The notes under the pieces were generated by a model. The model saw only the letters and a program-made list of their open reading frames with translations, was not told the origin of the DNA and searched no databases. The position numbers and the translations under genes are program-made. DNA of 32,713 nucleotides, from NCBI GenBank assembly GCA_035529935.1, contig DATKVT010000111.1, positions 1-32,713 of the forward strand. The letters run 5' to 3'. The first letter of the stretch is position 1. Each line of letters begins with the position of its first letter. Positions 6,519-14,568 of the stretch are shown here, one piece after another. This stretch comes from Williamwhitmania sp. (lineage in GTDB: Bacteria; Bacteroidota; Bacteroidia; Bacteroidales; Williamwhitmaniaceae).

Positions 6519-9092
6519 ATGAAAAAGACCCTACTAGCACTTTCATTTGCTGCCATTGGTCTTACCACTATGGCACAGGAAAAGGTTATAGTTCCAGAGC
6601 TTCTCCACATGGGGCCAGTTGAGCTAAAAAATCCCGTATTTTCGGATGTAAAGAATACCGATGGAAAAGCATTTGAGGTTCAAATGTTCCTTAAAACTGA
6701 TGATTTTAAAGCAGATGAGTCCACGCCCAGAGCAGGTGCCTCAATTGGAGAAAATCTAAAGTGGGAGACACTAAAAGCCGACACTGCTGGCTGGGTTACC
6801 CTAACAAATACAGTAGGTACTACACTCCACACCTTTGCTTTTTACATAGAGCCTAACAGGTTTTTCAAAGGAAAGCTATCCATTCAAACCCCAAACAGGG
6901 TTGAGGTTTACCTTGACGGGAAAAAGGTGGCCGACAAAAGTTCCGCAGAAAAAGAGGCTGATAAGTCAAAACCGGTAGACGCTTCGTTAACGCTTGAAAA
7001 AGAAAAATATCTTGTAGAGGTTAAGCTGCTAAGCACCCCGTCCGACTCCAACTCCATTGCTCTAAAGGCAGTGCTTACTCCCAATAAAGAGTTTGACGCC
7101 AGTGCCGTGGCCATTTCAATATTACCGGAACGACCAATAACTCTCAACGACGTGATCGGCGCGGAACAGATTTCCAGCATCAGCATCTCTCCGTCTGGGC
7201 AATACGGCATTGTTCGTTATGCCACCTTTGGTCCAAAAGGAAAGAGCAGTAGCAGAATTGAAGTTTTAGAGGTTCCTTCAAAGAAATTGGTTTGGAGCAT
7301 TCGTGAAAGCAAGCTCGGTTCTGTTGGCTGGACATCGGTAGATAACACACTTTACTATACTACCACCATCGATAAAACCACTAACCTCTTTACTCTCGAC
7401 CTAAACACAATGAAGGAGGTTCAGGTTGCACAGGGCATTGAGGAGGCTAAAAATTTTATATGGGCACCTGACAACAGCTATGCTCTCTACTACCAAACCG
7501 AAAAGGACGGTAGCAAGGAGGAGGGTTATAAATATTTCAACAGCATTGAAGACAGGTGGCCAAACTGGAGAGACCGCTTGTTTCTCTACAAACTTGACAC
7601 GAAAACAGGAATTTCTGAACGTTTAACTTATGGAAATGAGACCACTGGATTGGAAGATGTGAGCCTCAACGGAAAGAATATTCTGGTTTCAACAACCAAG
7701 CCCGACTACACTCAGCAACCCTTCGCGCTCAACAGCATTTACCAAATTAACCTAGAGACATTGGCGGTAGACACCATCATAAAGAACAATCGCTACGACC
7801 TTTCTGCCAGCTACTCTCCTTCCGGTGATAAGCTGCTTGTTCTTGCTGGTCCTTCTGCCTTTGGAAAGATTGGTGAAAACGTAAAAAAAGGCCAGGTAGC
7901 CAACAACTTCGACACTCAAGCATACATCTTCGACCTAAAAACAAAAACGGTAGAGCCCCTCACCAGAGACTTCAATCCTATGATCATGAGTGGCTTTTGG
8001 AATCCAAGCAACGGAAACATATATTTCCAATGCGAGGATGGCGAATATCAAGACCTATATGAGTATAACACCAGCACAAAGAAGTTCACCAAGGTTGATA
8101 CCAAGGAGGATAACCTTTTGTCCATTTCATACTCCAAAACAGGTAATTACGCTACCTACGCAGCGCAGGGAACAAATAGCCCAACTAAGGCCTACTTTTT
8201 AAACCTCACCAATGGACAAAATCAGCTGGTAGCCAATCCATATAAATGGCTTAACGATGTTGCGCTCTCAAAGGTAGATAGCTGGGACTTTAAGAATAAA
8301 CGAGGTGAAACCATTGTAGGTAGAGTTTACTATCCACCCTCCTTCGATTCAAGCAAGAAGTATCCTGTAATTGTATACTATTACGGAGGAACCAGCCCAG
8401 TGGGAAGACGCTGGGAAGGGCGCTATCCATTCCAATACTATGCAGCCAATGGGTACCTAGTTTATGTTCTCCAGCCTGCAGGAACTACCGGTTTTGGTCA
8501 AGAGTTTTCAGCCATGCACGTTAACGCTTGGGGGAAGTATACGGCAGATGATATTATTGAAGGAACCCAAAAGTTTTTGGCCTCCCACCCCTACGCCAAC
8601 GCTAAAAAAGTTGGCTGTATAGGCGCTTCTTACGGCGGCTTCATGACTATGTATCTCCAAACTCAAACCGATATGTTTACCGCAGCCATATCCCATGCCG
8701 GCATAAGCAATATTGCCAGCTACTGGGGCGAAGGTTTTTGGGGCTACTCCTACTCCACCGTTGCCAGCTACAACAGCTATCCCTGGAACAATCCAGACCT
8801 ATACGTTAAGCAAAGTCCACTTTTTATGGCCAATCGTATAAAGACCCCATTGCTGCTACTTCAGGGCTCTGCCGATACCAACGTGCCTCCGGGAGAAAGC
8901 ATACAAATGTTTAATGCACTCAAAATTTTGGGCAAGCCAGTGGAGATGGTACACTTCGACGATGAGAACCACTTCATAATTGATTTTGACCACCGAACTA
9001 GGTGGACCAAAACCATCATTGCTTGGTTTGACAGGTATCTGAAAGACCAGCCGGAATGGTGGAATGACCTCTACCCACCAAAGAATTTCTAG
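6519..9092 (+). CDS. Secreted S9-family (prolyl oligopeptidase/DPP-type) serine peptidase
   Basis: This 857-residue protein begins with a Sec signal peptide (MKKTLLALSFAAIGLTTMAQ, cleaved near residue 19). Residues 20-190 form an extra N-terminal beta-rich domain. About 200-590 has the blades of a beta-propeller with recurrent W-x-P-D/S-P-S-G type turns. About 600-857 is an alpha/beta hydrolase. The catalytic triad is S704 in GASYGG, D786 in GSADTNVP and H818 in DENHF. Such enzymes remove dipeptides or cleave short peptides in the periplasm. A DPP IV/acylaminoacyl-peptidase type exopeptidase is likely, but substrate preference cannot be read from the sequence; the DPP IV double-Glu motif was not identified with certainty. 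The gene is monocistronic, with a terminator right after the stop. Confidence 0.92.
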   Translation: MKKTLLALSFAAIGLTTMAQEKVIVPELLHMGPVELKNPVFSDVKNTDGKAFEVQMFLKTDDFKADESTPRAGASIGENLKWETLKADTAGWVTLTNTVGTTLHTFAFYIEPNRFFKGKLSIQTPNRVEVYLDGKKVADKSSAEKEADKSKPVDASLTLEKEKYLVEVKLLSTPSDSNSIALKAVLTPNKEFDASAVAISILPERPITLNDVIGAEQISSISISPSGQYGIVRYATFGPKGKSSSRIEVLEVPSKKLVWSIRESKLGSVGWTSVDNTLYYTTTIDKTTNLFTLDLNTMKEVQVAQGIEEAKNFIWAPDNSYALYYQTEKDGSKEEGYKYFNSIEDRWPNWRDRLFLYKLDTKTGISERLTYGNETTGLEDVSLNGKNILVSTTKPDYTQQPFALNSIYQINLETLAVDTIIKNNRYDLSASYSPSGDKLLVLAGPSAFGKIGENVKKGQVANNFDTQAYIFDLKTKTVEPLTRDFNPMIMSGFWNPSNGNIYFQCEDGEYQDLYEYNTSTKKFTKVDTKEDNLLSISYSKTGNYATYAAQGTNSPTKAYFLNLTNGQNQLVANPYKWLNDVALSKVDSWDFKNKRGETIVGRVYYPPSFDSSKKYPVIVYYYGGTSPVGRRWEGRYPFQYYAANGYLVYVLQPAGTTGFGQEFSAMHVNAWGKYTADDIIEGTQKFLASHPYANAKKVGCIGASYGGFMTMYLQTQTDMFTAAISHAGISNIASYWGEGFWGYSYSTVASYNSYPWNNPDLYVKQSPLFMANRIKTPLLLLQGSADTNVPPGESIQMFNALKILGKPVEMVHFDDENHFIIDFDHRTRWTKTIIAWFDRYLKDQPEWWNDLYPPKNF

Positions 9093-9096
9093 CATA

Positions 9097-9128
9097 AAAA
9101 AAGCCATCATTTAGATGGCTTTTTTTTT
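9097..9128 (+). terminator. Terminator after the S9 peptidase gene
   Basis: The arm AAAAAAGCCATC (9097-9108) pairs with GATGGCTTTTTT (from 9114) around a 5-base loop, followed by a long T run. It starts four bases after the stop codon. Confidence 0.9.
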
Positions 9129-9190
9129 CTTCCTAAGCTACAAAATGTGTTAAACCATTTTGAGTGACAGATACCGTTCACGAAAAAAGC

Positions 9191-9198
9191 TACTTTTG
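9191..9198 (+). promoter_or_regulatory. -7 box TACTTTTG for the rlmN-GT51 unit
   Basis: TACTTTTG is a perfect match to the Bacteroidota TAnnTTTG element and lies 16 bases before the rlmN ATG. This implies a leader of about 10 bases and supports the chosen start. No good -33 TTG is found at the usual 19-21 base spacing. Confidence 0.55.
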
Positions 9199-9214
9199 TC
9201 ACAAATTTCAGTAA

Positions 9215-10234
9215 ATGAGCCAAGCAGGTATTCTGGGACAGAATATTGATGAGTTAATCCAACTTTGTGAAAAGGCAGGTTATGGTGTGGAAGAGGCAAG
9301 AAAACTTGCCTACTACCTCTACCGAAAAAGTGCGCGTAGCTTCATGGAGATGGAGGCACTACCCAAAGCACTCAGAGTAATATTGGACGAACGCTACACC
9401 ATTTCCTTGCACCCGCCAATTAAAGAGGTGTTTTCTGAAGACGGAACAAAAAAATACCTATTTAGAACCGAAAAAGGCAACCTCATAGAAGCTGCCTACA
9501 TGCCAGGCGCTAAGCGAAACACGCTATGCATCTCAACCCAAGCTGGATGTAGAATGGGATGTTCATTTTGCCTTACCGGAACCATCGGATTCCACGAAAA
9601 TCTATCAGTAGCAGAGATATTAAACCAGCTGATAAGCTTGCCTGAATATGGCAATGTGAACCGAATTGTGTTCATGGGAATGGGTGAACCGCTGGACAAT
9701 TTCGAAAATGTTAGAAAAAGTTTGGAAATACTTACGGCAAACTGGGGAATGGCATTTGGTGCAGCAAACATAACCGTTTCTACGGTTGGAATACCAGCGC
9801 AACTTGAGGAGCTATTCAGCCTTGGCCTATGCAACATCGCCATTAGCCTTCACTCCCCTTTTTCGAAAGAAAGAATGGGGCTTATGCCTATTGAGAACAA
9901 ATATCCGATTGAAAAAACGCTGGCGCTTGCAAGAGCGATATCTCTCCCAAAAACCCTAAGGCTCTCCTTTGAATACATCCTACTAAATGGAATCAACGAT
10001 TCCTCAGCCCATGCATTAGAGCTGGCTAAAATACTCACTGGCATCAAGTGCCATGTTAACCTCATTCCGCTAAATGGTCATCAAAGTACTACGCTTGCAT
10101 CTCCCACCGCAAAGCAAGCGCGAGACTTCCAACGGCAGCTAAATACACTCGGTATTGGCACCACCCTACGTACCTCGCGGGGTGGCGACATTAGTGCAGC
10201 CTGTGGCCAATTTTCAGCATCATCAAAACAGTAG
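9215..10234 (+). CDS. rlmN: Dual-specificity 23S rRNA A2503 / tRNA A37 methyltransferase
   Basis: This is a radical-SAM methyltransferase of 339 residues, close to the family norm. It makes 2-methyladenosine at A2503 of 23S rRNA and, in characterised members, A37 of some tRNAs. The [4Fe-4S] ligands lie in CRMGCSFC (after CISTQAG). The SAM-binding GMGEPLDN segment follows, and the C-terminal cysteine needed for the methylated-enzyme intermediate is in the GGDISAACGQF motif. This argues for RlmN; Cfr shares the cysteines but is usually plasmid- or transposon-associated, and nothing here suggests transfer. The GT51 gene starts four bases after the stop, so the two are probably co-transcribed from the TACTTTTG box at 9191. 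No functional link between the two enzymes is obvious. Confidence 0.96.
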   Translation: MSQAGILGQNIDELIQLCEKAGYGVEEARKLAYYLYRKSARSFMEMEALPKALRVILDERYTISLHPPIKEVFSEDGTKKYLFRTEKGNLIEAAYMPGAKRNTLCISTQAGCRMGCSFCLTGTIGFHENLSVAEILNQLISLPEYGNVNRIVFMGMGEPLDNFENVRKSLEILTANWGMAFGAANITVSTVGIPAQLEELFSLGLCNIAISLHSPFSKERMGLMPIENKYPIEKTLALARAISLPKTLRLSFEYILLNGINDSSAHALELAKILTGIKCHVNLIPLNGHQSTTLASPTAKQARDFQRQLNTLGIGTTLRTSRGGDISAACGQFSASSKQ

Positions 10235-10238
10235 AGCA

Positions 10239-12236
10239 ATGAACAGCAAAACGAAAAAACTTCTTCGGAAAATAGCCATGTGGCTTGTAGTTGGGTTAAT
10301 AGCTATTCAGCTGCTATTTTTCATTTTTCGCAATGTGGTTCTACATGTTGCCTTCAATAGGGCGGCGAGGTATGCTCAGCAGCACTACGGAGTAATCATC
10401 GGCTGCAGCAGCATAAAGTTTAGCGGAATTTCCACCCTTCAGGTAAAGGACCTTTTCCTCAAGCCCAACGGCTACGATACGCTCATGTCCGTGCGAGAAA
10501 TAGGCCTTGAACAATCCTACCTGAAGCTATGGCTGCTAAAGCCCTCTGTTAGCACCATTGACATTCGGGATGCATACATCAACCTCGAAAGAAATGATAC
10601 CTCTGGCAACTACTTTTTTATTTTCAAAAAGCAAGAGGGAAGAATAGCTGTTACCGATACTACAAAAAACATTAATCTGGCGAGCCGATACGGAAGGTTA
10701 TTACGGTTCACGCTCGATCTGCTAACCGCCGACACCTACCTAAGCAATGTTAACCTGCACTACCATCACAATGGCTATGCACTTGCCATTAAACTCCCAG
10801 AACTAATCTCCCAAAACGGAATATTCCAATCAAAAATTGTAGTGAATGAAAGTGGAGCTGCCGATACGCTTAACCTTAAGGGAACAGCCAGCCGAAAAAA
10901 CACAGCCATTGCCTATGACCTTTACAAAGAAGGGAAGAAAAAGTTTACGGTGCCGTTTCTGGAGCACAAGTACAACCTTGTTACCATGTTCGACTCCCTT
11001 AACTTTAGCCTCAAGGGGGAACAGTTTTCATCGAGCCTTGCGAAGCTGAAACTTTCCGGTAAAATTTACGGAACAATGCTGAACAGCCCAAAACTTGCGC
11101 AGGAAACTGTAATGATTGACAGCATGAAAGGAAGCAGCCTGCTCACCATTGGGAAAAACTTCTTTGAGGTTGACAGCAGCTCCTCATTTGGGTTCAATAA
11201 GCTTGCTGCAAGGCTTTACGCACGGTATCAACCCGGCAAGTTCCCTGTTGTTGACCTTAAGATTTCAACAGATGACTTTCCAGCGGAGAACCTTTTCTCA
11301 TCGCTTCCAGAAGGTCTCTTTACAAATCTTACTGGAATTTTGGTTTCAGGAACACTCAAGTTCCGGCTCGACACCCACATAGATATGGCACAGCCCGACA
11401 GCTTAACGTTCTCTTCGAATTTGACCAGCCAAAAGTTTAGAATTCTAAGATACGGCCAGGCCAACCTTTCAAAAATGGACACAAGTTTTGAGTATACTGC
11501 CTATAACCATGGTGTTCCGGTAAAGACATTTACTGTTGGTCCAGAAAATCCAGAATTCAGAACACTTGATCAGATATCGCCCTACCTTAAAAATGCGGTG
11601 CTGACCTCCGAAGACGGATCGTTCTTCTGGCACCATGGGTTTAATGAGGAAGCGTTTAAAGGAGCCCTTGCCGAGGACCTGAAAAAGGGAGAATTTGCCA
11701 GAGGCGGTTCGACCATCAGCATGCAGCTAGTGAAAAATGTATACCTGAATCAAAATAAGAATATTGCACGAAAGTTGGAAGAGATGCTCATTGTTTGGCT
11801 CATAGAAAACAACCATCTCGTTTCAAAGGAGAAGATGTTTGAAACCTACCTAAATATAATTGAATGGGGGCCGAATATTTACGGTGCCAGTGAAGCATCT
11901 AAATTTTACTTCAACAAAGACGTAAATAACCTCAACCTAAGCGAGGCTATCTTTATGGCAGGAGTAATCCCTCGCCCAAGAACATATTCCCACTTTCTCG
12001 ACTCAACTGGACATCCAAAGCCATTTGTGGGCGATTACTACCGGTTAGTTAAAAACTTTATGCTGCGCCGCGGACAGATTACTCAGGAGGAGTACGACAA
12101 CACCCAACCCATTGACAAGGTTACTGGTTTAGCGTTGGAGCTGCTTAACAAACCAGCGATGGAGCCGGACTCAACGCAAACCGATGAGGATGGAATAATC
12201 ACTATGGAGGAGTCAAAAAATGAGAATCAAGAGTAG
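10239..12236 (+). CDS. Membrane-anchored GT51 peptidoglycan glycosyltransferase with long AsmA-like N-terminal region
   Basis: The open frame extends upstream into rlmN, but the ATG at 10239, four bases after the rlmN stop, is the sensible start and gives 665 residues. A single TM helix (about 14-35) anchors the protein. Residues 440-600 are a GT51 domain that polymerises lipid II into glycan strands. It shows E458-D-G-S-F-F-W-H-H-G (catalytic Glu), R-G-G-S-T-I-S-M-Q-L (488-497), RKLEE, and E542 in YLNIIEWGPNIYG. No penicillin-binding transpeptidase domain follows. MtgA-type monofunctional enzymes are about 230-270 residues, so the extra 400 or so residues between the TM and the catalytic domain are unusual. 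They read as beta-rich (for example IKFSGISTLQVKDLFL and STIDIRDAYINLER), resembling AsmA-like repeats. A terminator follows the stop. Confidence 0.9.
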   Translation: MNSKTKKLLRKIAMWLVVGLIAIQLLFFIFRNVVLHVAFNRAARYAQQHYGVIIGCSSIKFSGISTLQVKDLFLKPNGYDTLMSVREIGLEQSYLKLWLLKPSVSTIDIRDAYINLERNDTSGNYFFIFKKQEGRIAVTDTTKNINLASRYGRLLRFTLDLLTADTYLSNVNLHYHHNGYALAIKLPELISQNGIFQSKIVVNESGAADTLNLKGTASRKNTAIAYDLYKEGKKKFTVPFLEHKYNLVTMFDSLNFSLKGEQFSSSLAKLKLSGKIYGTMLNSPKLAQETVMIDSMKGSSLLTIGKNFFEVDSSSSFGFNKLAARLYARYQPGKFPVVDLKISTDDFPAENLFSSLPEGLFTNLTGILVSGTLKFRLDTHIDMAQPDSLTFSSNLTSQKFRILRYGQANLSKMDTSFEYTAYNHGVPVKTFTVGPENPEFRTLDQISPYLKNAVLTSEDGSFFWHHGFNEEAFKGALAEDLKKGEFARGGSTISMQLVKNVYLNQNKNIARKLEEMLIVWLIENNHLVSKEKMFETYLNIIEWGPNIYGASEASKFYFNKDVNNLNLSEAIFMAGVIPRPRTYSHFLDSTGHPKPFVGDYYRLVKNFMLRRGQITQEEYDNTQPIDKVTGLALELLNKPAMEPDSTQTDEDGIITMEESKNENQE

Positions 12237-12262
12237 AACTTCAGATTGAACAACCGTTGCAT

Positions 12263-12298
12263 AAAAAAAGCCCCGACATTTTTCGGGGCAAATTTTTA
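12263..12298. terminator. Bidirectional terminator between the GT51 and thioesterase genes
   Basis: The stem GCCCCGA/TCGGGGC (12270-12276 with 12283-12289) has a 6-base loop. It is preceded by seven A residues and followed by AAATTTTTA. It sits between the convergent genes ending at 12236 and 12324 and can serve both. Confidence 0.85.
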
Positions 12299-12323
12299 TG
12301 GGTGTTTCACTAGGTAACGCTGG

Positions 12324-12806
12324 CTAGTTAATATAGAAAGCTTCAACTCCCGGATAGTAGTATTTCTCCTTTGCAATTTGCTGTGGGAAAAGAAAATATC
12401 GAATTTCTGCCTCAGAGCAAAGCACGTCATCCTTACTATACAACTCAGCCTTAATAGTTACCAAACGACGGTCCCGACTAAGGATTCTGGCCTTAAGTTT
12501 CACCTCTGAGCCATTAATTATTACGGGATTTTTGTAGCGAATATTTATCTCCGCAGTTACACCCGATGTTTGGCATTTAACATATACAACCCAGCTGGCA
12601 ATTTCGTCGAGCAAGGTGGCCTGAATACCTCCATGCAGTACATCGGTATACCCTTCAAAAACCTTTTCGGGCAGCCAAAAAGCAATCATATCCTCATCTT
12701 CCTCATAGAACTCAAGATGCAGGCCTGACTTGTTGAAGGGGGAGCAACCAAAACACTTGTGGCTTTCAGGGTCGTTACTGCTAAATGGGTTATTAATCTT
12801 CTTCAT
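12324..12806 (-). CDS. PaaI-type hotdog-fold thioesterase
   Basis: The frame is open from 12863, but the ATG at 12806 (MKKINNPFSS) fits the family N-terminus better. A TATAATTG box at 12853-12846 lies downstream of the longer start, which also favours 12806. The 160-residue protein is a single hotdog domain. Its signature is H58-G-G-I-Q-A-T-L-L-D67-E-I-A-S, carrying the general PaaI/YiiD-like catalytic region. A conserved N-terminal segment, CFGCSPFNKSGLHLEF, is typical of the Bacteroidota PaaI subfamily. It probably hydrolyses acyl- or aryl-CoA thioesters in the cytoplasm as a homotetramer; the substrate is not predictable. It follows the nitrilase-like gene on the same strand after a gap of about 157 bases, so it may have its own promoter. 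Confidence 0.85.
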   Translation of the reverse strand: MKKINNPFSSNDPESHKCFGCSPFNKSGLHLEFYEEDEDMIAFWLPEKVFEGYTDVLHGGIQATLLDEIASWVVYVKCQTSGVTAEINIRYKNPVIINGSEVKLKARILSRDRRLVTIKAELYSKDDVLCSEAEIRYFLFPQQIAKEKYYYPGVEAFYIN

Positions 12807-12963
12807 TTTTACGGCGGTTTCTGGCTTCGAAATTATTAAAATAATCCAATTATAGCACAACAACTATTTTTTGACACAGTTGTATATTCCAACTTTGGTT
12901 GAAAATTAGATAGATATTAGGCAGTTAGCACCATATCGAAGATTTGATAATTTTTATTGCGCT

Positions 12964-13752
12964 TTAGACTATCGAGAAATCGTCAGCATCGTGCCACGCT
13001 GGAAACTTCAATCTGAATGCCAGTAATTCAGTCATGGAGAATTCCGCCATCAATATCTTATCTTTACGGCCAATTGACGTGTCAAGAGGCTGTCCCTTTG
13101 CATTCATTAATACCGAATCGCCAGCATAGGTGAGCCCCATACCATCGGACCCCACTCTGTTTACTCCAACAAGGCAGGCTTGATTCTCAATGGCGCGAGC
13201 CTTAAGTAAAGTGGTCCAAACATCGCGACGGCTATCTGGCCAGTTTGCCACATAGATAAGCAAATCATAATCATTTCTGCTTCGGCTCCAAACCGGGAAT
13301 CGCAGGTCATAGCAAATTAACGGTCGAATTCTCCAACCACGATAGTTTACCACAAGCTGCTGTGCTCCGGCGCTGTAATGGTTGTGCTCCTCTCCCACTC
13401 GAAATAGATGCCGCTTATCGTATAAATGAAGCATTCCGCTAGGTTCTACAAACACTAGCCTATTGTAGTATCTGCCATTCTCTTGAGCAATAAAGCTACC
13501 TGTCAACGCTATGCCCCGTTGCTTCGCTTGCTGCTTAAACCATGCAACGGTTGATCCATCCATTCCTTCGGCTAATCGCTCTGGATCCATGGAAAAACCC
13601 GTTGTAAACATTTCCGGAAGTACCACCAAATCAGTATCGGGCGATAATGTATCGAGCATCCTGCTATATTTTTCAAGATTGCCTTGTAGGTTTTCCCACA
13701 AGATATCTGCCTGAATGGCAGCTACTTTCAAAATATTATTCGATTCCATCAT
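12964..13752 (-). CDS. Nitrilase-superfamily carbon-nitrogen hydrolase, omega-amidase (YafV/Nit2)-like
   Basis: This 262-residue cytoplasmic hydrolase has the full Glu-Lys-Cys triad: E47 in VLPEMFTTGF, K113 in YDKRHLFR and C147 in LICYDLRFP. The length, the LPEMFTTGFSM segment and the YANWP-like VANWPDSRRDVW stretch match the YafV/Nit2 branch. Those enzymes remove the omega-amide from alpha-ketoglutaramate or alpha-ketosuccinamate. The first codons are ATG ATG; starting at either overlaps the upstream aminotransferase gene by 17 or 14 bases, so translation is probably coupled. Omega-amidases act after glutamine transamination, which makes an upstream transaminase gene meaningful. The exact substrate is inferred from family and context. 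Confidence 0.88.
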   Translation of the reverse strand: MMESNNILKVAAIQADILWENLQGNLEKYSRMLDTLSPDTDLVVLPEMFTTGFSMDPERLAEGMDGSTVAWFKQQAKQRGIALTGSFIAQENGRYYNRLVFVEPSGMLHLYDKRHLFRVGEEHNHYSAGAQQLVVNYRGWRIRPLICYDLRFPVWSRSRNDYDLLIYVANWPDSRRDVWTTLLKARAIENQACLVGVNRVGSDGMGLTYAGDSVLMNAKGQPLDTSIGRKDKILMAEFSMTELLAFRLKFPAWHDADDFSIV

Positions 13753-14566
13753 AGGTAAATGAACTTAGGTCGTCAAAAACTAACTGATTATATGCCTCTC
13801 TCAGCTTAAGGTAAGTTGGATTAATCGGGCTATATGCAATGTCATCTATTGTAGCAATCGGCAAAATTCCTGGTGATGTTCCAGAAAGGAAAGCAGCCTG
13901 ATAATTCGAAAGAGCTGCGGCTGGGACAGATATTTCCTTCACTTCAAGGCCTAATTCCAACGCTATTTTTAAAACCATTTGGCGAGTAATACCGGGAAGT
14001 ACACTCTTTAGAGGTGGGGTGATTATGGAGGTTTTTTCTATCAAAAAAAAGTTAGAACGGCTGCCTTCCGTGACCTCCCCTTCTCCATTTACCAGCAAAA
14101 CCTCGTACCAATTGTTTTTCTTCATCAATTCATTGGCATGGCTAACGAAGGGTCTGTTCAATATTTTTGCATTTGGATTGGCTCTTTCGGCCTGAAGCAA
14201 TCCTACCGAAACTCCATGATTGTATAGTGCTTCTTCGGGATAAGAACTTGGAATAAGAAACATTTGATAGCAAGGACAACCGGAATGAACGAAAACTTCA
14301 ATTTTCAGGTTGACATTTTGTGCATTATTCGCGAATACAAGGTTTTGTATGGCATGCCTAATTTGTAAAGAGCTCCAGACAAGCACTACATTGGCAATTC
14401 GGCACGAGTTTTCCAAGCGAAGCATATGCTGCCGAAAAAAGAGAGGCCTACCACCAACTATACGAATAACCTCATATACAACGGTATGCTCGGAAAATAA
14501 ATCATGTTGTTGAGAGGAAGGGACTACTTCACCATTAACAATACAAAAGCCGTCCTTCGGTTCCAT
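13736..14566 (-). CDS. Class IV (fold type IV) PLP-dependent aminotransferase
   Basis: The 276 residues fit the branched-chain/D-amino-acid aminotransferase and aminodeoxychorismate lyase superfamily. The PLP lysine is K134 in AKILNRPF, equivalent to the DIKSLN lysine of D-amino-acid transaminase. The phosphate and cofactor region EGEVTEGSRSNFFLI follows, and the C-terminal segment AFLSGTSPGILPI is also characteristic. It is shorter than BCAT (about 300-360) and nearer in size to PabC or D-Ala transaminase, so the substrate is uncertain. The start is two bases from the stop of the preceding gene, and the end overlaps the omega-amidase-like gene. This suggests a transaminase/omega-amidase pair in which a glutamine-derived keto acid amide is pulled forward by hydrolysis. 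PabC (4-amino-4-deoxychorismate lyase) is the main alternative. Confidence 0.87.
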   Translation of the reverse strand: MEPKDGFCIVNGEVVPSSQQHDLFSEHTVVYEVIRIVGGRPLFFRQHMLRLENSCRIANVVLVWSSLQIRHAIQNLVFANNAQNVNLKIEVFVHSGCPCYQMFLIPSSYPEEALYNHGVSVGLLQAERANPNAKILNRPFVSHANELMKKNNWYEVLLVNGEGEVTEGSRSNFFLIEKTSIITPPLKSVLPGITRQMVLKIALELGLEVKEISVPAAALSNYQAAFLSGTSPGILPIATIDDIAYSPINPTYLKLREAYNQLVFDDLSSFTYDGIE

Positions 14567-14568
14567 TT

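Noticed and set aside
10155..10238. Longer start for the GT51 protein inside rlmN
   Set aside because: It would overlap rlmN by 80 bases in another frame and add a non-hydrophobic tail before the TM anchor; the ATG at 10239 fits better.
12807..12863. N-terminal extension of the thioesterase
   Set aside because: The extra 19 residues are hydrophobic but do not resemble a signal peptide for a cytoplasmic thioesterase, and the family normally starts near MKKINNPFSS.
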